Positions 1 to 9,022 are shown, numbered from the stretch's first letter. The stretch: DNA of 64,000 bases from a marine actinobacterium PHSC20C1 (GCA_000153145.1 CH672415.1:951208-1015207); one strand, 5' to 3'. A program made the numbers and translations. The notes: generated from the sequence alone by a model not told the origin.

Positions 1-70
1 GGGGGTAGCGTTCAAAGTCTGCAATGCCCATGACGGGTCCTCTCTCTGTGGCTTCACCGCAAAGCCGATA

Positions 71-84
71 TGCAATATATTGCA
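71..84. promoter_or_regulatory. Perfect 14-bp palindrome, probable GntR operator
   Basis: TGCAATATATTGCA is a perfect palindrome about 65 bp before the preferred ATG of the GntR gene. A second AT-rich, loosely dyadic stretch lies at about 131-150, directly in front of that ATG. FadR-type GntR proteins usually bind short palindromes in their own promoters, so autoregulation is inferred. The palindrome falls inside the longer reading frame opening at 24, which argues for the downstream start. Confidence 0.5.
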
Positions 85-149
85 ACCTAGAATGGCTCAT
101 GTCAAGACTCGATGCCGCGCGTGGGTCAGAGCGGCATACAATATTTCGC

Positions 150-812
150 ATGCCAGTGCCCGAAAAGAACGCCGTTCACAAACGCTCGTTGCTGCGCGAT
201 GACGCGTATACCTCAATTCGAGACGCCATCGTCAACGGCACATTCGCTCCGGGCGAGCGACTGCGCGACACCGAACTTGAGAAGTGGCTAGGCGTGAGCC
301 GCACCCCAATTCGCGAAGCTCTTCTGCGCCTCGAACGCGGCGGCCTTGTGGTTTCTCAGCCGGGCAAGGCAACGCTCGTCGCCCCATACGACCCCGCATC
401 CACTCACGGTGTCCAGCAGGTCACTGCGGCCCTCCACGAACTCGCAGCGCGACTAGCACTCCCCACGGTCACGGAAGAGCAGCTCACAGCCATGGCCGAT
501 GCGAACAAACGTTTTGCCGACGCGCTCGACGCAGAGGATGTCGACGCCGCGCTCGATGCCGACGACGAATTCCACGACATTTTCATCTCCGCCAGCGGCA
601 ACGAGACAATTGCGCACGTACTTGGACAACTCACTCCAGTACTGCGACGAGTAGAGCGCATGCGGTTTAGCTCACACTCTGGACGCGAATCCGTACCCCA
701 GCACGAGTCGATCGTGCGCCACGCCCGCAACGGTGAGATCGATGAAGCTCTGATCGCGGTCCGCGAAAACTGGTTGTCGCTTCCCCACGTAGCCTCGGGC
801 ACGAACGACTAA
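150..812 (+). CDS. GntR-family transcriptional regulator (FadR/FCD type)
   Basis: This is a 220-residue DNA-binding regulator. Residues about 15-80 form a winged helix-turn-helix with the GntR recognition helix SRTPIREALLRLERGGLV. The remaining helical part resembles the FCD ligand-binding domain of the FadR subgroup (EFHDIF followed by HESIVRHARNGEIDEAL), which normally binds small organic acids with a metal. The frame opens at 24, but the first 42 codons are not GntR-like and contain a perfect palindrome, so I chose the ATG at 150. It is convergent with the sugar operon to its right, so it may not control that operon. The ligand cannot be told from sequence. Confidence 0.88.
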   Translation: MPVPEKNAVHKRSLLRDDAYTSIRDAIVNGTFAPGERLRDTELEKWLGVSRTPIREALLRLERGGLVVSQPGKATLVAPYDPASTHGVQQVTAALHELAARLALPTVTEEQLTAMADANKRFADALDAEDVDAALDADDEFHDIFISASGNETIAHVLGQLTPVLRRVERMRFSSHSGRESVPQHESIVRHARNGEIDEALIAVRENWLSLPHVASGTND

Positions 813-931
813 TTGTTGTGGCTGCTCCACAAAATTTGGTGAAACCCTTTCGCAAAGCACGCGCAACAGGGCAGAATGGTGCGGTCACGCTGCGGCGCGA
901 CTCTCACACTTAGATGCCACCTAGCACGGTG

Positions 932-1006
932 TCCTGAGGGCGATTCGATCTCAGCTTTACCCGAATCCGGCTGTAATCGGTCCGCCTAGCGCGATCGCCC
1001 TCAGGA
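932..1006. terminator. 13-bp inverted repeat between convergent genes
   Basis: TCCTGAGGGCGAT (932-944) pairs perfectly with ATCGCCCTCAGGA (994-1006) across a 49-base loop. It lies between the 3' ends of the GntR gene and the GH31 gene. There is no T-run on either side. It could be a bidirectional termination or mRNA-processing structure, or paired protein-binding half-sites; the position favours the first. Confidence 0.4.
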
Positions 1007-1021
1007 ACATCACTTCTCAAG

Positions 1022-3256
1022 TCAAGCGTTGAAGATCGCTTCCAGCCGATCCCACGCCGCGGCGCGGACGTAAACCGGAACCTGATCCCAGGGAACGGCA
1101 CGAGTGTCGATCGTGCCGCCGGCAACTCGTTCCCCCGTGAAGGCATAAACCCAATCCTCGGCCGGCAACGTCGCTGTGTGCTCCGTGACCCCTTCGTCGG
1201 TGACAGGAGACACGAGAATGTCACGCCCGAGCATCCACTGCAACGGTTGAGCCCAGAGCCGTTCGTCCTCTGGCCAATCGAAGAACAGAGGCCGCATAAC
1301 ATTTGTTCCCTGAGCAACCGCCCACTCGCTCTCTGCCGTGAGGTAAGGAACAAGGCGCTCGCGAAGCTCGACAATATTGCGACTCATAGGTAGCACCGCT
1401 GGCTCGCCAGACTGCTCCGCAATATTCCACGGTGTACGGTCACGACTCGGCGAGCGGTGATGGTTGAACTCCGAGTGGTACTGCATGATCGGCACGAATG
1501 CCGCTGCCGCCAGCGAACGAACGTAAAGCTCGGCCGTCGGCACGTCTCCACTGAAGCCGGCAACATCCCACCCCCAATAAAGGATCCCGCTAGCGCTCGC
1601 GTTCAAACCAGCAAACAGCGACCACCGGAACGCATCCCACGTAGAATTTTCGTCACCGGCCCAGAAAGCACCGTGAGCCTGCGATCCCGTGTACCCGGCA
1701 CGCGAGAACGTCACGGGTGCTTTGCCCGCTCGCCTCAGCAGATCGCCATACGCGCGGGCGTAGTGAACGGGGAAAGTGTTGTTCTTTTCATCTCCCCTGC
1801 GGCCGTCGCGGTAATGCAACTCCGAACCCCAAGCGTGTTCACCGCCATCAGTCTTGAAGCCATCAATGTCCAAATCCTCAACCAAATAGCGGCGCTTTTC
1901 AGTCCACCATTGCGCTGAACGATCATCAGTGAGGTCTGGCATGAGTGAAAGCGGAAACCACCAGCCTCGATTGCGATAGGGCTTGAGCACGCCGCGCGAG
2001 TCCTCGTCTTGGATGAGGACATTCTCCACGACCGCGGCGTCTGCATCGTGACGAGCCTGCCCCACTGGATGAGGTCGCAGCTTGATGAGCGGAATCTGCC
2101 ACAGAAGCACCCGGACGTCTCGTTCGTGCAACTCGTCGATCATTCCTTTAGGGTCAGGCCACGCACCCTCGACCGGAAAGCTAAAGTCGCTCAGCTGAAG
2201 CGGCGCCCCATCAACGCTCGGCGCGTATTGCGCATCCCGCCACACGGTAAACGTGCTCTCGTCGCTCCACGCCTCAATGACGACCGACCCCACCGGGATC
2301 CCGTGCTCTCGATGAGCGTCCATCTGACGCATCACTTCAGCCTGAGTGTTCCATTCGTTGCCGCTAGCCCACAGCCGGTGGACCCAGCTTGGCAACACCT
2401 CCGGACGCCCAACCTCAGCAAGAAACTGGTCGAGCACCTGAGCGGGACTTCCACTGTAGCCAGCGACCGAGAGAACCTCGGAGTCAGAACTGGGCGAATC
2501 CACTTCTGCCTCAACCCACAGCAGTTCGAGGTCGCTCTCTGCAACATCAAACCAAACACGGCGACTCGTACGGACGTGAAAGCCCCAGCCGCGCCCTCCA
2601 ACAACATGAGCAAACGGCATTGGAAGGTACGTCTTACGTTCAGCACCCTGCGACTTGTACTGCTCGAAAACCACCGAGTCAAAACTGGAACCCCGCTGAT
2701 CGAGAGCATCAAAACGCTCGCCGAAACCTGAGACGTGCTCTCCGGCTTCAAGGGCCAAGGCGAAACGCACCCGCGTGATGCGCTGCCCATCATCGAGCAC
2801 GCTCACGCTGTTTGCGACAAGTCCCGCCGCGGCATCCACTTCTAGGACGGAGTCTGAAGCGTTACTCCAGCCCGCGGCGTGAACGGTGAACCAGCGCGTG
2901 GACTGCGAGCGCGGAGACTGCTGGGGGCCGCCAACAAAGCGATACCGGTAGTTAGCATGCGCGGTGATCGTGGTGAGCTCAACGGCAAATCCGGTACTGG
3001 CGCGAGCAAGTCGTGCTTGAGCGGAAGCCAAGTGGCCACCGTCAACCTCTTGGCCGCGCGAGCGTTGCCGAACGCGGTCAAGCGGGTACTCGGTCACTGT
3101 CTCACCGTCATCCCAAATAAGGGTGACGTCATCAACATCTGAGGTCGCGCGGACACCGAGTCGGAGCCCCTGGCCCTCTACCGGAATCGCTGGATGCCGC
3201 TGTTCGGTATCAACGGAATATGGGTGACCCGAACCCAGTGGTCGATGTCGAAGCAC
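1022..3256 (-). CDS. Glycoside hydrolase family 31 (alpha-glucosidase/alpha-xylosidase type)
   Basis: A 744-residue cytoplasmic enzyme that releases terminal alpha-linked sugars. An N-terminal beta-sandwich (about 1-250) precedes a (beta/alpha)8 barrel. The nucleophile aspartate is D470 in the GH31 signature DGFKTDGGE, and the acid/base is D535 in GDEN. There is no signal peptide, so it acts on imported oligosaccharides. Its GTG start overlaps the stop of the GH15 gene by one base (TAGTG), implying translational coupling. It is the last gene of the operon ROK - permeases - binding protein - GH15 - GH31. GH31 covers alpha-glucosidases, alpha-xylosidases and transglycosylases. The XylR-like operator of the operon hints at xylosides, but substrate is not settled by sequence. 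Confidence 0.9.
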   Translation of the reverse strand: MLRHRPLGSGHPYSVDTEQRHPAIPVEGQGLRLGVRATSDVDDVTLIWDDGETVTEYPLDRVRQRSRGQEVDGGHLASAQARLARASTGFAVELTTITAHANYRYRFVGGPQQSPRSQSTRWFTVHAAGWSNASDSVLEVDAAAGLVANSVSVLDDGQRITRVRFALALEAGEHVSGFGERFDALDQRGSSFDSVVFEQYKSQGAERKTYLPMPFAHVVGGRGWGFHVRTSRRVWFDVAESDLELLWVEAEVDSPSSDSEVLSVAGYSGSPAQVLDQFLAEVGRPEVLPSWVHRLWASGNEWNTQAEVMRQMDAHREHGIPVGSVVIEAWSDESTFTVWRDAQYAPSVDGAPLQLSDFSFPVEGAWPDPKGMIDELHERDVRVLLWQIPLIKLRPHPVGQARHDADAAVVENVLIQDEDSRGVLKPYRNRGWWFPLSLMPDLTDDRSAQWWTEKRRYLVEDLDIDGFKTDGGEHAWGSELHYRDGRRGDEKNNTFPVHYARAYGDLLRRAGKAPVTFSRAGYTGSQAHGAFWAGDENSTWDAFRWSLFAGLNASASGILYWGWDVAGFSGDVPTAELYVRSLAAAAFVPIMQYHSEFNHHRSPSRDRTPWNIAEQSGEPAVLPMSRNIVELRERLVPYLTAESEWAVAQGTNVMRPLFFDWPEDERLWAQPLQWMLGRDILVSPVTDEGVTEHTATLPAEDWVYAFTGERVAGGTIDTRAVPWDQVPVYVRAAAWDRLEAIFNA

Positions 3257-4437
3257 TAGACAATCTCTCTTTCGTTTCCATGGTGTGATTCAGCGGCTAA
3301 TGAAGTGCTTTCGCCCCAGGCTGGCGGCGTGTACTCCCCAAGCTCCACAGCAAGTCGCACGTACATCGCGTGGCTCCACAGCAGTGGCGTAGCGACCGTG
3401 CCCCAGCGCTCGAGCCACTCCGGCACGCGGGTGGCGTCGAGAAGGTGGTCGTCGACTTGCTCTGGCAAAAATCTTTGCGGAGTGACGGTGTGCGCCGCCC
3501 ACTCCAATTGTTGTCTCGCTTTCGCGGAATCGCCGCCAGCAGCGAAAGCAAGACCAAGCATGCAACTGAGGAGTGGCCATTGACCGCCACCATAAAAGGT
3601 GTCCCCGATATAGCGGTGCACTCCCCCGTCAACCGAAAGCTCAGCATCGATGCGAGCTGCCGTTGCGGTTCCCAGCGGTGAAGTGCCGTCAACGACGGCG
3701 AGGGGAGAAATGAGGGCGGCGAGGGAGCCATCTACTGCTTCGGAATGAAGCCACTTCACAAGATGTCCATCTCTGACACCCTGAGTTTGGATGAGTTCGA
3801 GTGCCTCAGCGGCAGCGCCTCGCGCCTGCTGTTCCATCTCGGAAGACAACACCCCGGAGTCTGCTGCGGCATTTAGCCCAGCGATGACGCAACCGAGGGT
3901 AGAAACATGACGCTCGGCTTCGTACTCTTCCCACCAGTCGAAGCATGGGCGCTGCCACGTAGCGAGAAGGTAGCGAACGGACAGTTCGATGCCTTCACCC
4001 CATCGCGCAGGCGTAAAATCGTGTCGGCGTGCGTGCGTGACTACGGCCCAGACCCAAGTGCCATAGCCGTCTGTTTGGAAATCCCACCACTCGTCGTTGC
4101 CTTCGTGGCCGTCGAATGTAAAGCGAGTCGCAAGCATCTGAGCGTTGTCGAGCGGCGTGCCGGCAGCCTCAGCCTGCTCGATTGCCTCAATTTGCGCCCG
4201 ACGATCGATCAGGATGGTTTCGCACCAGTCAAAAAAACGGGAGGCAGAGTCCACCTCGTTAGCTGCAGACATCGCATCGGCGATGAAGGCGCCATCACGG
4301 AACCACGAGTAGCCGGTGTAGGCCGAAAAAGTCGGGCTCGCAGGGTATGCACCGCTGGGGTGTTGAAGCGTAGCAATCAGCTCAACGCTGTGTGCGGCAA
4401 GCGATGCGAGGATGTCGCTGTCGATGCGTGTAGTCAT
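3256..4437 (-). CDS. Glycoside hydrolase family 15-like (glucoamylase/glucodextranase type)
   Basis: A 393-residue (alpha/alpha)6-barrel glycosidase. Signatures are YSWFRDGAF near the N-terminus, a WWEEYEAERHVST block matching the GH15 catalytic-acid segment (WEE), and YGGGQWPLL before the C-terminal helices. There is no signal peptide, so the substrate should be imported sugar. The open frame starts 21 codons earlier, but the ATG at 4437 has a good ribosome-binding site (AGGAGGG, 6 bases upstream) and the first helix begins right after it. It is shorter than classical secreted glucoamylases because it lacks the N-terminal beta domain and starch-binding domain. It would complement the GH31 enzyme in degrading alpha-linked oligosaccharides. 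Confidence 0.8.
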   Translation of the reverse strand: MTTRIDSDILASLAAHSVELIATLQHPSGAYPASPTFSAYTGYSWFRDGAFIADAMSAANEVDSASRFFDWCETILIDRRAQIEAIEQAEAAGTPLDNAQMLATRFTFDGHEGNDEWWDFQTDGYGTWVWAVVTHARRHDFTPARWGEGIELSVRYLLATWQRPCFDWWEEYEAERHVSTLGCVIAGLNAAADSGVLSSEMEQQARGAAAEALELIQTQGVRDGHLVKWLHSEAVDGSLAALISPLAVVDGTSPLGTATAARIDAELSVDGGVHRYIGDTFYGGGQWPLLSCMLGLAFAAGGDSAKARQQLEWAAHTVTPQRFLPEQVDDHLLDATRVPEWLERWGTVATPLLWSHAMYVRLAVELGEYTPPAWGESTSLAAESHHGNEREIV

Positions 4438-4464
4438 GAAGTGCCCTCCTGGGCCGACCGGGAA

Positions 4465-4499
4465 TGAGACCCAACCTCGGGTGAAGAGGTTGGGCCTCA
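4465..4499 (-). terminator. Stem-loop between binding-protein gene and GH15 gene
   Basis: CCCAACCTC (4470-4478) pairs with GAGGTTGGG (4486-4494). After one mismatch, TGAG (4465-4468) pairs with CTCA (4496-4499). There is no T-run in the direction of transcription, so this is more likely an attenuator or mRNA-stabilising structure than a full terminator. Such stems often raise binding-protein levels above those of distal genes. Confidence 0.6.
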
Positions 4500-4512
4500 T
4501 TCGGGACTAGTG

Positions 4513-5754
4513 CTATCCGATTACTGCGTTGATTCGTTCTTCAGCACTCGCCAGGGCCTCAGCAACTGATTTGCGACCAGCCTGCGCCTCAATCAGTTCC
4601 TCGGTGACGATGTCTTGCATCTCCTGCTGGCCCTTTTCGACGAGCGGGGTTAGCGCGATCGAGTCGAGGGAGTCGAAGACTGCTTGACGGTTGGCTGGAG
4701 TGTCCTTAGTCAGGTAAACGGCGAGCTGATCTTCGTCGCTCGTCGGCGGGAGTTCCCAACCGCTGTCCAGACGAACGTCGACCATCGTCTGCGATGAGGT
4801 CAGGAACTCTGCGAAGGCGCTTGCTTCCGCAATGTGATCGGATGCCGCTGAGACACCGACCGCGTTAGAAAATACAGCACTGGCCTGCTGCGTGTTTCCT
4901 GGCTCCACGGCGATGTCCCACGCGAACGGCGCTTCAGCGAGCGCTCCGAACACCCAGATTCCTGAGTGCATCATTCCAAGCTTTCCCTCAAGGAACAGGT
5001 TGGTGTCGAAGTCGGCGGTGCCCTGTCCCTGCTCGATTGTCGGCATGACGGTTCCGCTCTTTGACGTAAGCCATTCAGCAGCTTCGATGCCCTTGGGCGT
5101 ATTGAACGCGACAGCAGTACCGTCGTCATTCAGGAAGGATGCGCCATTTTGAGCGAGCACTTTGTAGAACTCGTAGAACGACACGGGCTGGTGGCTTCCC
5201 CACGTTCCGGTGCCAGCGTCGGTGAGCGCCTTCGCTGCTGCCATCTCGTCAGACCAGGTCCAGTCACTCGTCGGGTAGTCGAGTCCTGCCGCGTCGAACA
5301 GATCTGCGTTGTAGTAGAGCACTACGTCAGAGAACGAACTTGGAAGTCCGTAGCTAACACCATCGACGGAGTAAGCGTCAATGAGCGATTCGCGATACGA
5401 CTCCGGGTTAGTAACTTCAAGCGGCGCGAGTGATCCACTAGACGCCAACTGTGGGAAGAAGTCGTAGTTGGTGTCGACGAGATCCGCAACGGTGCCCGCT
5501 GCGAGGTCTGTTTGCAGCGTCGTGAAGTAGTCGCCGTAGGGCAGGGTCGTGACGTCTACCGTCACGTTCGGGTTCTCGGCCTCGAACGCGTCGATGATCG
5601 TCTGGAGGTTCTCTTCATTGCCTCCGGCCGAGGTGAAGTTGGAGTAAGTGATGGTTACAGGGTCGTCGCTGCTCGCGGGTTCCGTGGCGCACGCACTCAG
5701 CAGCAGTGCCGAGACGCCGAGGATGCCTCCCGCAGCAAGTAGTGAATGTTTCAT
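4513..5754 (-). CDS. Sugar ABC transporter substrate-binding lipoprotein
   Basis: A 413-residue extracellular family 1 solute-binding protein. The N-terminus is a lipoprotein signal peptide with the lipobox LSAC, so it is anchored to the outer face of the membrane. The mature protein has the two-lobe layout of maltose/oligosaccharide-binding proteins, with helices rich in Asn, Asp and Trp. AGGAG lies before the ATG at 5754. It feeds the two permeases upstream. No ATPase is encoded in the operon, as is common in actinobacteria, where a shared MsiK-type ATPase serves many sugar importers. Confidence 0.9.
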   Translation of the reverse strand: MKHSLLAAGGILGVSALLLSACATEPASSDDPVTITYSNFTSAGGNEENLQTIIDAFEAENPNVTVDVTTLPYGDYFTTLQTDLAAGTVADLVDTNYDFFPQLASSGSLAPLEVTNPESYRESLIDAYSVDGVSYGLPSSFSDVVLYYNADLFDAAGLDYPTSDWTWSDEMAAAKALTDAGTGTWGSHQPVSFYEFYKVLAQNGASFLNDDGTAVAFNTPKGIEAAEWLTSKSGTVMPTIEQGQGTADFDTNLFLEGKLGMMHSGIWVFGALAEAPFAWDIAVEPGNTQQASAVFSNAVGVSAASDHIAEASAFAEFLTSSQTMVDVRLDSGWELPPTSDEDQLAVYLTKDTPANRQAVFDSLDSIALTPLVEKGQQEMQDIVTEELIEAQAGRKSVAEALASAEERINAVIG

Positions 5755-5808
5755 GCTAGATATCTCCTTTGATGTCAGGTGATGAATGGATCTCTGGTGT
5801 CCCGGGGC

Positions 5809-6672
5809 CTACTTGATCCCTGAGCTTGCGACGCCCTGAATGATGTATTTCTGGGCGAAAATGTAGAGCGCGAGCATCGGCAGGATGCTCACGACTGAGC
5901 CGGCCATGACGACATCCCACGCGGTGGTGTACTGCCCTTGAAGCCCGGCCAATGCGATCGGCAGCGTCTGCAGCTCGGGTGAGCGAAGCACGACGAGCGG
6001 CCACAGGAACGCATTCCAACTGCTCATAAATGCGAAGACGGTGAGCGTTGCGAGTGCTGGGCGGATGTTCGGAAGCACGATCTGGGTGAACACTCGAAAG
6101 TGCCCCGCACCGTCGAGGGTCGCCGCTTCATCGAGCTCGCGGGGCACCTGATTGATCGCTTGGCGGAGTAAGAAAATTCCGAAGGCACTCGCGAAGGTCG
6201 GCAGAAGTGCACCGAGATAGGTGTTGAGGAGCCCGAAAGCTTTAAGTTCTGCAAAGAGCGGCACGATGAGCACTTGCAGCGGGATCATCATTGTTGCGAG
6301 GTAGATCGCGAAGACCACACCGCGTCCGCGGAACGGCAACCGGCTGAAGGCGTAGGCCGCTGTGGCGCTCGTGAATAGTTGCACCACGGTCGTCACTAGG
6401 GCGAGCCCAAGACTGTTCGCTACAACGCGAGCAAACGGGCGCTCGGTGAACAGTGTTTGATACGCCTCGAACGACGGACTCCCGGGCCACAGTTGGGGGG
6501 CGATTGAGAACCCTGCACCGGGCGTGATGGAGGTAATGAACGTCCATAGGAATGGAAAGAACATTGCCAGTGCGCCCGCGATGACGGCGACGTGCAGCAC
6601 GACAGACTTGCTCTTTGCCGCGGGGGTCGCCTTGCGAGAGCTCCGGGATTCGGTGCGTAGTGAATCACGCAT
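5809..6672 (-). CDS. Carbohydrate ABC transporter permease, MalG type
   Basis: A 287-residue inner-membrane permease with six predicted membrane segments. The EAA loop that docks the ATPase reads DEAATLDGAGHFRVFTQIVL followed by P. The cytoplasmic N-terminus is basic. The start ATG lies inside the last codons of the preceding permease gene (8-base overlap), which indicates coupled translation. It forms the channel together with the MalF-type permease. Confidence 0.92.
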   Translation of the reverse strand: MRDSLRTESRSSRKATPAAKSKSVVLHVAVIAGALAMFFPFLWTFITSITPGAGFSIAPQLWPGSPSFEAYQTLFTERPFARVVANSLGLALVTTVVQLFTSATAAYAFSRLPFRGRGVVFAIYLATMMIPLQVLIVPLFAELKAFGLLNTYLGALLPTFASAFGIFLLRQAINQVPRELDEAATLDGAGHFRVFTQIVLPNIRPALATLTVFAFMSSWNAFLWPLVVLRSPELQTLPIALAGLQGQYTTAWDVVMAGSVVSILPMLALYIFAQKYIIQGVASSGIK

Positions 6673-7612
6673 AGTGCACCCACTTCTTCTGTCCGATGAT
6701 CTGGATCACCGTGACGGCGAGAATGACAATGAACAGCAACCACGACAGCGCGGATGCTTCTCCCGCGGCGCCATAGCGGAAAGTCAGGTCGTAGATCTGC
6801 TGAACAACAACCTGAGTGGAGCCACCGGGGCCCCCACCTGTCATTGCGTACACCTGATCGAACACTTGGAAGCCGTTGATGAGCGAGATCACGACGACGA
6901 AAAACGTACTCGGGCTGAGCATCGGGATCGTGACATTTTTCAGCCGACTCCAGGGGCCCGCGCCATCCACTTTGGCGGCGTCATAGAGGTCAGGGTTGAT
7001 CGACTGAAGTCCGGCAAGCAGAATCACCATAACGAAGCCCAAGTCTTTCCAGGCGCTGGCGAGAATGATCGAAACCATTGCCCAGTCGGGGTCAGTCCAC
7101 CAGCCCGGGCCATCAATACCGAACCATCCGAGAGCAACGTTGACGACACCGTTATTGGGGTTGAGTAGCCAGCGCCACACGATCGCGACAGCGATCCAAC
7201 TGGTGACTACCGGAAGAAAGTAGATCCCGCGCCACAGGGAGCGCCCCTTGAGAGCCCTATTCAGGGCAAGAGCCAAGGCCAGCCCTCCGATGTAAACCAA
7301 TGGAAGGTATCCGGCGATGTACTGGAGGGTGTGGAGGAAAACTTCCCCTGTTCGCTCGTCAGCGAGTAGGGATTGGTAGTTCGCCCATCCGATGAATTCC
7401 ATCGGGGTGATGAGGTTCCATTCGGTGAAGCTAATCCATGCCGCCGCGATCATTGGCCCTAATACGAACAGGGCCAGCGGGATGGCGCTGGGGAGCAGGA
7501 AGGCGCACACAGTGAGCACGTAGCCCGCCGAGGTACGTCTACGGCGTACCCCGCCCGCTTGCGGTGTAGTGATGGTTTCTGCTGGAGTGATGCCAACGGT
7601 AGACAGCGCCAT
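6665..7612 (-). CDS. Carbohydrate ABC transporter permease, MalF type
   Basis: A 315-residue inner-membrane permease with about six transmembrane segments and the EAA loop YDAAKVDGAGPWSRLKNVTI. It pairs with the MalG-type permease downstream and receives sugar from the binding lipoprotein. Its ATG shares one base with the stop of the ROK repressor gene (TAATG), so repressor and transporter are translated from one message. Confidence 0.92.
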   Translation of the reverse strand: MALSTVGITPAETITTPQAGGVRRRRTSAGYVLTVCAFLLPSAIPLALFVLGPMIAAAWISFTEWNLITPMEFIGWANYQSLLADERTGEVFLHTLQYIAGYLPLVYIGGLALALALNRALKGRSLWRGIYFLPVVTSWIAVAIVWRWLLNPNNGVVNVALGWFGIDGPGWWTDPDWAMVSIILASAWKDLGFVMVILLAGLQSINPDLYDAAKVDGAGPWSRLKNVTIPMLSPSTFFVVVISLINGFQVFDQVYAMTGGGPGGSTQVVVQQIYDLTFRYGAAGEASALSWLLFIVILAVTVIQIIGQKKWVHYA

Positions 7613-8829
7613 TAGGTGCGCTCCGAGGGTGCTGCCTGCTCAACGAGGCGCTGACGTACGAGGTCGCCCTGCTCCCCCGCTATTCCTTCTGCGTCGAAGG
7701 GTGTCGCGAGCACCAGGGTGGCAGCACCTTGCGCCCAGCTGGCGTCCTGCCAGGTTTCGACAGCAACAGCGATGCCTCGTCGTGCCGGCATAAGCGCAGC
7801 ACGGAAGGCGGGTTCGAATCCGAAGGACCAGTGGTTCCAGTCCGCTGTGCCCTCTCCCAAAAGTATGACGATCTCGGGGTCGAGAACATGCACGAGTCCG
7901 GCAACGGCACGCCCAAGCAGGTGTCCGGCCTCACCGAATACCGCGATCGCCGCGGTATCTCCTCGGTCGGCGGCGTCGCGGAGAGCAGCGATTCCTGCGC
8001 TCTCAGCAATAATTCCGCGTTCGCGGGCGACTGCAACGAGCGCTGATTCTGAGACGAAGGTCTCGAGACATCCGGTGTTTCCGCAGGTGCATTGTGGGCC
8101 TTGATCGCGAATCGGGATATGCCCGATTTCGCCAGCGCCACCGCCGAAGCCACGAACGATCACGCCATCAACGACGATCGCTGCGCCAATTCCGGTTCCG
8201 ATCGTGACGGCCAGAAAGTTTCGGTGGCGCCGGCCAAGTCCGTAGAGCCGTTCTGCCATTGCTAGCGCGTTGACGTTGTTTTCAACGAGCACTGGCAATC
8301 CGAGTTCGCGACGGAGAGTCGAGCCGATGGGAACGTTGTTCCATTTCAGCTGGGTGGAACTCACGGCGCCGGTCGCTTGAGAGTCGACAGAGCCAGGAAC
8401 GCCAACACCGATGCCGAGCAGCGGTGCAGATGAACCGCCAGCGATGAATGAGCGTAACAGCGCTGCGAGCGTCATCAGCATGGTCGTTGATTCTGCATCG
8501 AATGGCTCGCTGGCGGTGCGGAGTACCGCGCCATCGATGCCAACCTCGACGAATGCGACGTGGTCGAAAGCTACTTTCACGCCGACGGCGCGACCCGCGC
8601 TTGAGACGAGCCCGAGCATCCGGGCCGGTCGGCCTCCCTGCGAAGCTTGGTGCTCGAGTTCACGCAGCAGGCCGTCGTGAAGGAGGTCCTTGGTGAGCTG
8701 GGTCATGAGAGCGGGCGACAGACTGAGCGTGCGAGCGAGCTCTGCACGGGATGCCGGACCGTGCGCCCCGAGGTGAGCGAGGATCGCTGATCGGTTTACA
8801 TCGGTACGTGCCATCGGTCGAAGCGCCAT
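7612..8829 (-). CDS. ROK-family transcriptional repressor (XylR/NagC type)
   Basis: A 405-residue sugar-responsive repressor. A MarR-like helix-turn-helix covers about residues 10-65. It is followed by a ROK sugar-kinase-like fold with GIGVGVPGSV, the DNA-proximal NVNALAMAERLYG segment, GTGIGAAIVVDG and the zinc motif CTCGNTGCLETF. The ATG at 8829 follows AGGGGA. It is the first gene of the operon and sits directly behind a promoter overlapped by a dyad, so it probably represses itself and the downstream transporter and glycosidase genes until the sugar is present. Confidence 0.9.
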   Translation of the reverse strand: MALRPMARTDVNRSAILAHLGAHGPASRAELARTLSLSPALMTQLTKDLLHDGLLRELEHQASQGGRPARMLGLVSSAGRAVGVKVAFDHVAFVEVGIDGAVLRTASEPFDAESTTMLMTLAALLRSFIAGGSSAPLLGIGVGVPGSVDSQATGAVSSTQLKWNNVPIGSTLRRELGLPVLVENNVNALAMAERLYGLGRRHRNFLAVTIGTGIGAAIVVDGVIVRGFGGGAGEIGHIPIRDQGPQCTCGNTGCLETFVSESALVAVARERGIIAESAGIAALRDAADRGDTAAIAVFGEAGHLLGRAVAGLVHVLDPEIVILLGEGTADWNHWSFGFEPAFRAALMPARRGIAVAVETWQDASWAQGAATLVLATPFDAEGIAGEQGDLVRQRLVEQAAPSERT

Positions 8830-8838
8830 TGGTTCCCC

Positions 8839-8887
8839 TTAGTTCAGGACTAAACAAACTATAGAATTAAGTTTCGGGGAATGTCAA
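8839..8887 (-). promoter_or_regulatory. Promoter with overlapping XylR/ROK-like operator
   Basis: On the minus strand there is a near-perfect vegetative promoter: TTGACA (8882-8887), an 18-base spacer and TATAGT (8858-8863). The predicted start of transcription is about 20 bases before the ROK ATG. Two dyads overlap it: TTAGT-N5-ACTAA (8839-8853) and AAACT-N9-AGTTT (8856-8874). Together the minus strand contains AGTTTGTTTAGT, close to the half-site of known XylR operators (TTAGTTTGTTT). Autorepression of the sugar operon is inferred. Confidence 0.75.
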
Positions 8888-8990
8888 TGGGCAAGACACC
8901 ACTAGGGCGGCCAAAAGGAAAATTGCACGCGAAAGTGCATGGTGACGGCCCGGCGGTTGTGGGCTGGACAGAATGAAACCACGCTAAAGA

Positions 8991-9008
8991 CCGCGCGAGA
9001 TCGCGCGG
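8991..9008 (-). terminator. Probable terminator of clpX
   Basis: CCGCGCGA (8991-8998) pairs with TCGCGCGG (9001-9008), 15 bases after the clpX stop. On the minus strand it is followed by TCTTT. The very short loop and weak T-run make this a moderate prediction. Confidence 0.5.
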
Positions 9009-9022
9009 TGAGCTGCTAGAGC

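Noticed and set aside
2009-2731. 240-codon plus-strand frame inside the GH31 gene
   Set aside because: Shadow frame; the minus-strand gene has both catalytic aspartates.
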